From CAYLNH01 sp964384625 (GTDB lineage: Bacteria > Verrucomicrobiota > Lentisphaeria > JABSQK01): DNA of 11,431 nucleotides. Each line of letters opens with the position of its first letter. Within the stretch, counting starts at the first letter, position 1. Both the position numbers and the translations under genes were made by a program. This document shows, piece after piece, positions 1 through 7,080 of this stretch. Location: the NCBI GenBank assembly GCA_964384625.1, contig CAYLNH010000235.1:1-11431 (forward strand). Reading direction: 5' to 3'. A model generated the notes under the pieces. It was given only the letters and a program-made list of their open reading frames with translations. It was not told where the DNA came from and made no database searches.

Positions 1-104
1 GTTGCCGGACATCCCTGGCTGCTGCATGTGGGCACACCCCGCAGAGTGCGCCCATATGTGCTGCCGGCCTCTGTTGTTGCCGGACATCCCTGGCTGCTGC
101 ATGT

Positions 105-218
105 GGGCACACCCCGCAGAGTGCGCCCATGTGTGCTGCAGACGCTCAATGTCTTCGGATGCCGTGATCGGCACACCTTTCCATGTGTGCCGGCTTGCGG
201 ATTCCTGTCCGCCGGTAT
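105..218. repeat. 114-bp higher-order repeat block, copy 1
   Basis: This block comprises one full 32-bp palindromic unit, a 33-nt linker, the 22-bp mini-palindrome and a 27-nt tail containing TGCGGATTCCTGTCCGCC. It returns almost base for base at 299-412 with the same length. The few differences are CAGACGCTCAATG versus TAGACGTTCAGTG in the linker and a C/G change in the mini-palindrome loop. The near identity suggests a recent duplication or gene conversion. Confidence 0.85.
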
Positions 219-298
219 GGGCACACCCCGCAGAGTGCGCCCATGTGTGCCATATGCTTCCCGCTGTCGCCCGGCATCACTGGTTGGTCACTGCATAT

Positions 299-412
299 GG
301 GCACACCCCGCAGAGTGCGCCCATGTGTGCTGTAGACGTTCAGTGTCTTCGGATGCCGTGATCGGCACACCTTTCGATGTGTGCCGGCTTGCGGATTCCT
401 GTCCGCCGGTAT
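299..412. repeat. 114-bp higher-order repeat block, copy 2
   Basis: This is the second copy of the 114-bp block seen at 105-218, separated from it by one 80-bp unit+spacer. The next unit (413-473) looks like the same block after loss of its linker and mini-palindrome: its GTGTGCC is followed directly by the TGCGGATTC tail. That is what recombination between the GTGTGCC ends of the full and mini units would produce. Confidence 0.85.
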
Positions 413-630
413 GGGCACATCCCGCAGAGTGCGCCCATGTGTGCCAATTTGCGGATTCTTGTCTGCCCGGGACGGGCACACCCCGCAGATTGCGCCCATG
501 TGTGCTGCCGGCCTCTGTTGTTGCCGGACATCACTGCGGCTGCAGGCGGGCACATTCTGCAGGGCGCGCCCCAAACTGCCCGCGGATGTCGCTGGCTGCT
601 GTATTTGGCACAGTCTGCAGAGTTTGCCCA

Positions 631-818
631 GGACTCCTCGCCGTTGGGAGTCGCTTCAAAACTCCGCCCGCCAACATGGCCCCGGGCCGGCGCCAGAGGC
701 GCCTAAGGAAGTGGCTGGCTGAATAATCGGGTGCCCCGGAGCGTAGTAAGTATTCCCGGCTTCTGCCCCACGAGCATTCACAGGTCTGCAGTGTCGGCAC
801 CGGAAGGAACCGAAACTG
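631..818. other. Non-coding gap with GC palindromes after the repeat array
   Basis: No convincing gene lies here. At 689-703 there is a tight hairpin, GGCGCC-AGA-GGCGCC, next to a second GC palindrome (GGCCC-C-GGGCC, 678-688). They lie about 120 bp past the stop codon of the minus-strand gene at 819-1562, so they might help end its transcript. No T-run follows on that strand, so a terminator call is weak. Confidence 0.4.
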
Positions 819-1562
819 TCAACGGCGGTATGGGGTACGGACATTGGGTACACCGTTTGCCTTGAGCTGGTGCCCGGCGGCGTAGTCTGCCAGGAGTTCC
901 TTACAACTTTCACGAACTTCAATTGACTCGGTGGTGTACCGTGTGATCAGGATGAACGGCATCGCATCCGGGAGTTCCTTGGCGAGCAGTTTCTTGGCTG
1001 CACGCCGCTGCTTGAACGCGCCGTCGAGGTCTTTGAGGGCCTGAAGAATTGCAGTCCGCCGTTTGACGGCAAGCGTTTCGTCCTTGGCGTCGGCGGCGGC
1101 CTTGAGGTGTTTACCCTTTTCGGCGAAGAGCAGTTTGCGGGCGGCGGCGGCGAATTTGCCGGGAGTGTTGGTCTTGACGAAATCGATGGTTTGGCCGTCA
1201 ATTCGTTTCCCGTCGGGGTTCACCAGCAGCATGTTTTCGTTGTCCTTCATGCCGGCAAAGGTCTGCTTCATGTAATCGCGCCGGAGGCAGACGATGACTG
1301 TGGCTGCGAGGATCTCCCGGAGTTCCTTGTTCGGCGCCTGCAACGCCCGTCCCAGGGCTTGATTGTGTTGCAGGTTTGTGGAAAACTCGACGACAATACA
1401 GAGCGTCCCCTGCTTCTTCTGCTGGGCTCTGGCCTGTTGCCAGACGGTTGCGGGATCATGTTGGCGCGCCGGATTGTAGGCGACGCGCAAGGCCTTTGCG
1501 GGGACCTGGGGAAACACGGTCAGCAGCACGGCGACCGAGAACAGGATGGTGTTTCGCTTCAT
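819..1562 (-). CDS. Exported thioredoxin-fold-like protein without CxxC
   Basis: Hypothetical secreted protein of 247 residues. Residues 1-24 form a signal peptide: Lys/Arg at positions 2-3, a hydrophobic core, and Ala-Lys-Ala as a plausible cleavage site, so it should act outside the cytoplasm. Residues 52-125 read like a thioredoxin fold: a strand GTLCIVVEF, a helix with LGRALQAPNKELREIL, a strand ATVIVCLRRD, then MLLVNPDGKRI, the 'PDGK' hairpin typical of thioredoxin-like proteins. The position where the redox CxxC would sit reads STNLQHN, so no disulfide chemistry is expected. The rest (140-235) is Lys/Ala-rich and helical. The ATG at 1562 has GAGGA 9 nt upstream. The gene lies 48 bp after rsmI on the same strand with no obvious promoter between, so it is probably the last gene of that operon. 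The fold assignment is inference from pattern only. Confidence 0.6.
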   Translation of the reverse strand: MKRNTILFSVAVLLTVFPQVPAKALRVAYNPARQHDPATVWQQARAQQKKQGTLCIVVEFSTNLQHNQALGRALQAPNKELREILAATVIVCLRRDYMKQTFAGMKDNENMLLVNPDGKRIDGQTIDFVKTNTPGKFAAAARKLLFAEKGKHLKAAADAKDETLAVKRRTAILQALKDLDGAFKQRRAAKKLLAKELPDAMPFILITRYTTESIEVRESCKELLADYAAGHQLKANGVPNVRTPYRR

Positions 1563-1610
1563 TCTCTCAGTCCTCGGAGTTTATTGTAAGGACGTGCCGG
1601 GGGTGAAGTA

Positions 1611-2300
1611 TTAGCTCGACCGTTTTTCGACGTGGCTGGTTATCGCCACCGTGAACTCGCCCTTCCATTTCTTTTCGCCGAACTGCTCAAGGAGGTCCTT
1701 GGCCGTGCCGCGGATGTGTTCTTCGTGGAGCTTGGTGGCTTCGCGGAACAAGACAAGGCGGGTTCTCGGGCCGATTTCTTCCGTGATTTCCAGGAGGAGC
1801 TTGTTGATCCGGAATGGCGATTCGTAGACAAAGAAGGTGGTATGTTCCGCCAACGCGCGCAGGGCCCGGCGCCGCTTGCCGCTCTTGGTCGGCAGAAAGC
1901 CGGCAAAGTGAAAATCGGTCACGGGGAAACCGCAGGCGGAAACAGCGTATGTCAAGGCGGAGGGGCCGGGGATAACCTCCGGTTCGATCTCCCTGGCGAC
2001 GGCGTCGCGGACCAGCAGGTAGCCGGGATCAGAGAGGCATGGAGTGCCGGCGTCCGCCAGCAGCGCAACCTTGCGGCCGTCCTCGACCTGCAGCAGCAGT
2101 TGCCTGGTCTTGCCGGCTTCATTGTGCATGTGGTAGCTGGTCAGCGGGCGGTCGATCTCGAAGTGTTTGAGCAGAATGCGCGCGCGCCGCGTATCTTCGG
2201 CGGCTATGACGTCGGCTTCTTTGAGAGTGCGGATTGCCCGCAGTGTCATGTCTTCGAGGTTGCCGATGGGGCCGGCTACAATGGAGAGCTTGCCTGCCAT
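1611..2300 (-). CDS. rsmI: 16S rRNA (cytidine-1402-2'-O)-methyltransferase RsmI
   Basis: RsmI transfers a methyl group from S-adenosylmethionine to the 2'-OH of C1402 in 16S rRNA, in the decoding centre of the small ribosomal subunit. The 229-residue product has the family hallmarks in order: PIGNLEDMT (11-19), AAEDTRRARILL (34-44), the SAM-site loop DAGTPCLSDPG (83-93), PGPSAL (111-116), and FAGFLP (132-137) followed by the basic GKRRR. It ends about 10 residues after KGEFTVAI, right at the end of the methyltransferase fold. The E. coli protein (286 residues) carries a further C-terminal domain, absent here. The ATG at 2300 is chosen because AGG lies 5 nt upstream. A GTG at 2306, directly after the stop codon of the upstream fusion gene, would add two residues. 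The 6-bp spacing to that gene implies translational coupling and a shared transcript. Confidence 0.93.
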   Translation of the reverse strand: MAGKLSIVAGPIGNLEDMTLRAIRTLKEADVIAAEDTRRARILLKHFEIDRPLTSYHMHNEAGKTRQLLLQVEDGRKVALLADAGTPCLSDPGYLLVRDAVAREIEPEVIPGPSALTYAVSACGFPVTDFHFAGFLPTKSGKRRRALRALAEHTTFFVYESPFRINKLLLEITEEIGPRTRLVLFREATKLHEEHIRGTAKDLLEQFGEKKWKGEFTVAITSHVEKRSS

Positions 2301-2306
2301 GGTCAC

Positions 2307-3563
2307 CTATCCCATGAAGAGACCGCCGTCGACGGAGATCTCCTGGCCGGTGATGTAATCGGCCGCAGGGGATGCGAGGAAGGCGACGATGCCGGCTACA
2401 TCCGCCGGCGTACCGAAGCGGCGGGCCGGGATGTTTCGCAGGATCTCATTCTTCTTTGGTCCAGTGATATCGGCGGTCATCCGGGATTCGATGAAGCCGG
2501 GGCTAACGCTGTTGACCTGGATGTTCGAGCCGCCCAACTCGCGGGCGATCGACCGGGTGAATCCGGCGAGTCCGGCTTTAGCGGCAGAGTAGTTGCAGCG
2601 GCCGGCGCCGCCCAGACGGCCCGCGTCCGATGCGATGTTGATGATCTTCCCGCGGCGTTGCCGGGCCATGATCATCGCCGCCGCCCGGGTGACGTAGAAT
2701 GCCGCATTGAGATTGACGTCGATCACCTGATGCCATTGTTCGTCGTTCAGGAAGGACAGCAGCCCGTCCTGCAGCAGGCCCGCGTTGTTGATCAGCACAT
2801 CCAGGCGGTCATAGGTTACGCGGACCTGTTCGACCAAGTCGTTGGCCGCCTGCGAATCGCAGAGGTTGGCTTGAAAAACATGCGCGGTGCCGCCGCTCTG
2901 CTTGATCTCGCCGGCAATCATCTCGGCCTGCTCCCGGCTCGTGCGGCAGTGCAGCGCCAGCGCAAACCCGTCTTTGGCCAGCCGCCGGGCAATCGCCGAA
3001 CCGATGTCGCCGCCGGCGCCGGTGACCAGGACCACTGCCGTGTCGCTGGCCGGTTCATCGGGTGAGCGGTCGCGATGCTGGACGAAACTCTCGACGTCCT
3101 TGCGGTGGATCACGCGGTTGCCGAGCCGGGCCGCCAGGGCCTCCAGGTCGACTTCGTGTTCTTTGGCGTACATCCGTGCCGCCGGTGCGACCCGCAGTTT
3201 CTGGGTCCGGACCTGGGCTTCGATTGCTTTTTTGGGCGGCGGCTTCGGTGCGTCCGCCGCCGTATGGGCCGTCAACAGTGCTTCGTTTTCGGCGCTCACG
3301 TCCGGGGGCTCTTCGCCTTCGGATCCGAAGCAGGCGAGAATGTAGCCGACCGGGATGACGCTCTTCTCCGGCGTATAGAGTTTGAGGAGCGTGCCGGCGA
3401 GCGGGGATTCGTATTCCACGGTGGTCTTGTCGGTAACCAATTCGACGATTGGCTGTTCGAGGGCGACCGTGTCGCCTTCCGCCACGAGCCATTTGCCGAT
3501 CGTGGCTTCATCCATGTTCTCGTAGAGCTTCGGCAGCCGGAACAGCTTTGGTGATTCGTTCAT
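2307..3563 (-). CDS. Lipoyl domain + E3/E1-binding domain + FabG-like SDR fusion
   Basis: This 418-residue protein has three parts. Residues 5-80 are a biotinyl/lipoyl domain resembling a 2-oxoacid dehydrogenase E2, with the modifiable lysine K46 in VTDKTTVE. Residues 123-161 (RVAPAARMYAKEHEVDLEAL...) match a peripheral subunit-binding domain, which in E2 proteins docks E1 or E3. A Pro/Ala/Lys linker (about 100-122) joins the first two. Residues 175-418 are a complete short-chain dehydrogenase closest to 3-oxoacyl-ACP reductase FabG: TGAGGDIG cofactor loop (181-188), NNAG (259-262), N285, catalytic S312, Y325 and K329 (YSAAK), and a C-terminal GQEISVDGG. The E2 acyltransferase domain is missing, so the reductase sits where it would be. 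The ATG at 3563 has AAGGA 7 nt upstream and lies about 30 nt after a strong promoter. It is the first gene of the unit with rsmI. Substrate is unknown; a keto compound delivered on the lipoyl arm is a speculation. Confidence 0.9.
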   Translation of the reverse strand: MNESPKLFRLPKLYENMDEATIGKWLVAEGDTVALEQPIVELVTDKTTVEYESPLAGTLLKLYTPEKSVIPVGYILACFGSEGEEPPDVSAENEALLTAHTAADAPKPPPKKAIEAQVRTQKLRVAPAARMYAKEHEVDLEALAARLGNRVIHRKDVESFVQHRDRSPDEPASDTAVVLVTGAGGDIGSAIARRLAKDGFALALHCRTSREQAEMIAGEIKQSGGTAHVFQANLCDSQAANDLVEQVRVTYDRLDVLINNAGLLQDGLLSFLNDEQWHQVIDVNLNAAFYVTRAAAMIMARQRRGKIINIASDAGRLGGAGRCNYSAAKAGLAGFTRSIARELGGSNIQVNSVSPGFIESRMTADITGPKKNEILRNIPARRFGTPADVAGIVAFLASPAADYITGQEISVDGGLFMG

Positions 3564-3598
3564 GGGTCAGTCCTTGCATTGCACTCTCGCACCGTCGA

Positions 3599-3626
3599 AC
3601 TATAGCATCGGAAGCGGCGGTGTCAC
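3599..3626 (-). promoter_or_regulatory. Promoter of the lipoyl-SDR/rsmI operon
   Basis: Read on the minus strand: -35 GTGACA (3626-3621), a 16-bp spacer, and -10 TATAGT (3604-3599) preceded by TGC, an extended -10. Each hexamer matches the sigma70 consensus at five of six positions. Transcription would start near 3592, giving a leader of about 30 nt before the ATG at 3563. Confidence 0.65.
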
Positions 3627-3732
3627 CACAGATAGCTGCCATTGCAGTCCGGTCTTTTCGGTGCAGGCCAGAGCTTGAACTGCCGGAAGCCGGGCGGCCG
3701 CGGTGAACCGGTGCGAAAATATCGTTAATTTG

Positions 3733-3761
3733 TTCGCAAATCGGGGGACCCGCGGTAAAGT
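3733..3761 (+). promoter_or_regulatory. pgk: Possible pgk promoter
   Basis: TTCGCA (3733-3738), a 17-bp spacer and TAAAGT (3756-3761) match the sigma70 boxes at four of six positions each. The -35 overlaps a small palindrome ATTTG-TTCG-CAAAT (3728-3741) that could be an operator or just chance. It is the best plus-strand candidate I found in the 254-bp divergent gap upstream of pgk, but it is weaker than the other promoters in the window. Confidence 0.3.
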
Positions 3762-3817
3762 ATCGCTTCCCGATTCCAGACGCAGTTGTAACCCCTTTTT
3801 CTGAAAGACCGTTGGTT

Positions 3818-5086
<1,269 letters not shown>

Positions 5087-5105
5087 TCAGTGCCCCATTC
5101 CGTCT

Positions 5106-5323
5106 CTCACTCCGTGAGCGGCGGAAGCGGCGCGAAGTCCGCTTGTGTCACAACCTTTCCGGACGACGCAGTCTACGGCTGTCCGGAAGGCGGCAGAAAG
5201 CGCAGCGAGACGAGCCGCAGGCTCCAGGACTGCCGAACAGGCGGCAGCTCAGCGTCAACGTCAGCTTGTGTTCCGGAGCATGAGCAGCGATCCCGTGGAC
5301 TGCGTAACGGGACTTCGTGCTCA
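5106..5323. other. Hairpin-rich pgk-tpiA intergenic region
   Basis: The 292-bp gap between pgk and tpiA holds a run of perfect inverted repeats: CTCAC/GTGAG (5106-5118), AAGCGG/CCGCTT (5125-5144), TTCCGGAC/GTCCGGAA (5157-5188), GAGCC/GGCTC (5212-5224), CTGCCG/CGGCAG (5230-5247), and a nested pair with TGAGCA/TGCTCA outside and TCCCGT/ACGGGA inside (5281-5323). Two reading frames are open through part of it, but a good ribosome-binding site is found only at the true tpiA start. It may be a structured leader of tpiA, an mRNA processing/stability element between the two genes, or a cluster of intergenic palindromic repeats. No known riboswitch class is recognised. Confidence 0.5.
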
Positions 5324-5378
5324 CGTCAAAACATTTCGAACCACTGTTCAGAAAAGAGAGAACCAGAAAGGATTCAGC

Positions 5379-6137
5379 ATGGCTCGTAAGCTCTATATCG
5401 TCGGAAACTGGAAGATGAACCATACGGCCGCGGTCGCCCGCGACACCATCGCGGCATTGGCGGCAAAGGTTGCTGATGTCGACGCTGTCGACATTGGTAT
5501 CTGCCCGACTTACACCTCGTTGGCGGCTGCGGCCGAAGCCGCCGCGGGTTCCAACGTCGCGATCGGCGCGCAGAATGTCCATTGGGAAGCCAAGGGCGCT
5601 TTCACCTCGCAGATCTCCGCCGCGATGCTCAACGAGATTCCGGTTGGTTACTCCATCGTCGGCCACAGCGAATGCCGGCAGTACTTTGGCGACACCAACG
5701 AGACCGTGAACAAACGGGTTCACGCCGGTCTGGACGCCGGCCTCGCGATCATCATGTGCTGCGGCGAAGTGCTCGAACAGCGCCAGGCCGGCGAAACCAA
5801 CGCCGTGGTGGCGGCACAGGTGAAAGCCGGCCTGAACGGCGTCACCGCCGAGCAGCTGGCGAACGTAACCATCGCCTATGAACCGGTCTGGGCCATCGGC
5901 ACGGGCGAAACCGCCACGCCGGAACAGGCGCAGGAGGTCCACGCCATGATCCGCAGCCTGCTGACTGAACTTTACGGGGCCGATGTCGCCCAGACGGTTC
6001 GCATCCAGTACGGCGGCTCGGTCAAAGCGGCAAACGTTGCCGAACTGATGGCCAAAGAAGACATCGACGGCGCGCTGGTCGGCGGCGCCAGCCTCACCGC
6101 CGACGATTTTTCGGCGTTGGTCCACAACGCCTGCTAA
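5379..6137 (+). CDS. tpiA: Triose-phosphate isomerase
   Basis: Interconverts dihydroxyacetone phosphate and glyceraldehyde 3-phosphate in glycolysis and gluconeogenesis; cytoplasmic TIM barrel. The 252-residue product has NWKMN (10-14, catalytic K12), VGHSE (94-98, catalytic H96), AYEPVWAIGTG (166-176) with base E168 and the mobile loop behind it, and phosphate-binding YGGSV (211-215) and LVGGASL (233-239). The usual HSERR reads HSECR here, with Cys99. The ATG at 5379 has AAAGGA 6 nt upstream (5367-5372), which decides the start. The frame stays open for another 234 bases upstream, but that stretch is low-complexity and runs through the hairpin region. It lies 292 bp after pgk on the same strand; co-transcription is plausible because no clear promoter or U-tract terminator was found between them. 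Confidence 0.97.
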   Translation: MARKLYIVGNWKMNHTAAVARDTIAALAAKVADVDAVDIGICPTYTSLAAAAEAAAGSNVAIGAQNVHWEAKGAFTSQISAAMLNEIPVGYSIVGHSECRQYFGDTNETVNKRVHAGLDAGLAIIMCCGEVLEQRQAGETNAVVAAQVKAGLNGVTAEQLANVTIAYEPVWAIGTGETATPEQAQEVHAMIRSLLTELYGADVAQTVRIQYGGSVKAANVAELMAKEDIDGALVGGASLTADDFSALVHNAC

Positions 6138-6186
6138 CCTGCCGGCAGATCGCGGGGGAGCGCCGGCTGTAGAAGCATTCTGTACT

Positions 6187-6217
6187 GCCCGCCGAATGGG
6201 TTGTCATCTCGGCGGGC
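6187..6217 (+). terminator. Strong hairpin after tpiA, possible terminator
   Basis: GCCCGCCGA (6187-6195) and TCGGCGGGC (6209-6217) form a perfect 9-bp GC-rich stem with a 13-nt loop, 50 bp after the tpiA stop. No T-run follows, so it is not a classical intrinsic terminator. Its loop and 3' arm overlap the -35 box and spacer of the secG promoter, so it may serve as a transcript-end stabiliser instead. Confidence 0.4.
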
Positions 6218-6228
6218 GGTGCTATATT
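6201..6228 (+). promoter_or_regulatory. secG: Promoter of secG and downstream genes
   Basis: -35 TTGTCA (6201-6206), a 16-bp spacer and -10 TATATT (6223-6228) preceded by TGC. Both hexamers match the sigma70 consensus at five of six positions. Transcription would start near 6235, about 44 nt before the secG ATG. This indicates that secG and the genes after it can be expressed independently of pgk-tpiA. Confidence 0.65.
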
Positions 6229-6278
6229 CCGCTTCTCTATTTTGACATAACCCAGCAGAATTCGGGAAATAGCGACAA

Positions 6279-6767
6279 ATGAACGTTGTTCTGATAATTC
6301 TAACGGCCGTTGAGGTCGTGATTGCATTGCTGCTGATTCTGATTATCCTGATCCAACGCAGCAAAGCGGGCGGGGGTCTCGGTGGTCTGGCCACGACCAG
6401 CAGCGGCATGGAGGAAGCTTTCGGTTCCGGCGCCGGCAATGTCCTCACCAAAGTCACTGTCTGGCTGGCGGTGACATTCCTAATCAACACCCTGGCCATC
6501 GGGATGATCCAGGACTACATCACTCAGAAAGAGAAGAAGGGCACCATGACTGAGGAAGCTGCGGCGGCCGACGCCGACGGCGAGCCGACGCCGACGCCAA
6601 AGCCGGTTATAGAACCGGACCCGGACCAGCAGGAAGCGGATGATTCGCAGGCGGGCGACGCCGAACCCGAAGCCGCTAATGCCGAAGACAAACCGAAGGC
6701 CGACGGGGCTGCCGCCGATGCTGCTGGAGGTGGGGATAAGCCGCTATCGGAAGACAACCCTGAGTAG
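6279..6767 (+). CDS. secG: Preprotein translocase subunit SecG with acidic C-terminal tail
   Basis: SecG is the small accessory subunit of the SecYEG channel in the inner membrane and assists SecA-driven protein export. The 162-residue product has two transmembrane helices (about 2-26 and 56-78) joined by the family loop LIQRSKAGGGLGG (24-36). The SecG part ends near residue 85. Residues 90-162 are a disordered, Ala/Glu/Asp/Pro-rich tail (for example PTPTPKPVIEPDPDQQEADD) with strong negative charge, making the protein about twice the length of the core family. The start codon at 6279 follows a weak purine stretch, GGGAAAT. A promoter 50 bp upstream serves it, and the HPr gene follows after 34 bp. 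Confidence 0.92.
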   Translation: MNVVLIILTAVEVVIALLLILIILIQRSKAGGGLGGLATTSSGMEEAFGSGAGNVLTKVTVWLAVTFLINTLAIGMIQDYITQKEKKGTMTEEAAAADADGEPTPTPKPVIEPDPDQQEADDSQAGDAEPEAANAEDKPKADGAAADAAGGGDKPLSEDNPE

Positions 6768-6801
6768 CCACCCCACCTGCGGGAGAGGTGGTGGAGATCG
6801 T

Positions 6802-7077
6802 ATGGTCGAGCGCCTTGCCAAGATCAAGAACGCCAACGGCATCCATTGTCGACCCTCGGCGGAGATCATCAAGCGCGTGAAAGGCTACCCCGGTTCGATC
6901 AAGGTGTCTTCTGAGAACGGAGAAAGCAACCTGACGTCCGTCCTCGGACTGGTAAGCCTTGGTTTGCTTCAAGGCTTTCAGGTTGCGATCCAGGTGGATG
7001 GTCCCGACGAACAGCAGGTTTGCGATGACCTCGTCGAGATGTTCGAACATGAGTATGATTTTCCGCCCAAGGAGTGA
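6802..7077 (+). CDS. HPr-family phosphocarrier protein
   Basis: HPr carries phosphate from enzyme I to sugar-specific EIIA proteins of the phosphotransferase system, or acts as a regulator when phosphorylated by HPr kinase. The 91-residue product has GIHCRPSA (13-20), with the phosphorylatable H15 at exactly the standard position, R17 and P18. LTSVLGLVSLGLLQG (44-58) includes S46, the regulatory serine used by HPr kinase/phosphatase. Residue 16 is Cys where most HPr proteins have Ala. The ATG at 6802 has GTGGAG 5 nt upstream, and residues upstream in that frame are unrelated to HPr. No enzyme I or HPr kinase gene lies in the window, so a PTS transport versus regulatory role cannot be decided. 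It is followed after 3 bp by the coiled-coil gene at 7081. Confidence 0.93.
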   Translation: MVERLAKIKNANGIHCRPSAEIIKRVKGYPGSIKVSSENGESNLTSVLGLVSLGLLQGFQVAIQVDGPDEQQVCDDLVEMFEHEYDFPPKE

Positions 7078-7080
7078 GCC

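Larger units (their letters stand above)
1..630. repeat. Tandem array of palindromic ~32-bp repeats with recurring spacers
   Basis: Six well-conserved units start at 30, 105, 219, 299, 413 and 474, each 32 bp. Two decayed units follow near 548 and 606. A unit runs GGGCACAC...GTGCGCCC...GTGTGC. It can fold two mutually exclusive ways: GGCACAC with GTGTGCC at the outer ends, or GGGC-A-CAC with GTG-C-GCCC inside, with one A/C mismatch. A 22-bp mini version (GGCACAC, 8-nt loop, GTGTGCC) lies at 170-191 and 364-385. The spacers themselves recur: 1-29 repeats 76-104 exactly, and the 62-104 spacer returns with changes at 506-547. The array is cut by the window edge. Several reading frames stay open here, but that follows from repeated GC-rich units whose spacings (75, 114, 80, 61, 74 bp) are not all multiples of three, so I treat it as non-coding. 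Function is unknown; a protein-binding array, a structured RNA or a genome-wide intergenic repeat family are all possible. Confidence 0.9.

Noticed and set aside
1..630. CRISPR array
   Set aside because: Repeat spacing is uneven (75, 114, 80, 114, 61, 74 bp), the linkers are themselves repeated, and no cas gene is present in the window.
2..726. Open frames of 119 and 232 residues through the repeat array, with WAHPAECAHVC and GTPRRVRPCV repeats
   Set aside because: Several frames on both strands are open at once, the unit spacing is not a constant multiple of three, and no ribosome-binding site or conserved fold is visible. They look like translations of a DNA repeat.
1632..3065. 477-residue open frame opposite rsmI and the lipoyl-SDR gene
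   Set aside because: Antisense shadow of two genes with clear family motifs; no start signal of its own.
5145..5378. In-frame N-terminal extension of tpiA
   Set aside because: TIM family proteins begin near RKLYIVGNWKMN, the AAAGGA site decides the ATG at 5379, and the extension is low-complexity sequence over the hairpin region.
5148..6125. 325-residue open frame opposite tpiA
   Set aside because: Shadow of tpiA, which has all catalytic residues on the plus strand.
6773..6791. CCACC/GGTGG hairpin before the HPr start
   Set aside because: Only 5 bp with a 9-nt loop and ends just before the ribosome-binding site; could form by chance, so not listed as a feature.
6640..6801. N-terminal extension of HPr overlapping secG
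   Set aside because: It is a shifted reading of the secG tail; HPr numbering (H15, S46) fits the ATG at 6802 exactly.
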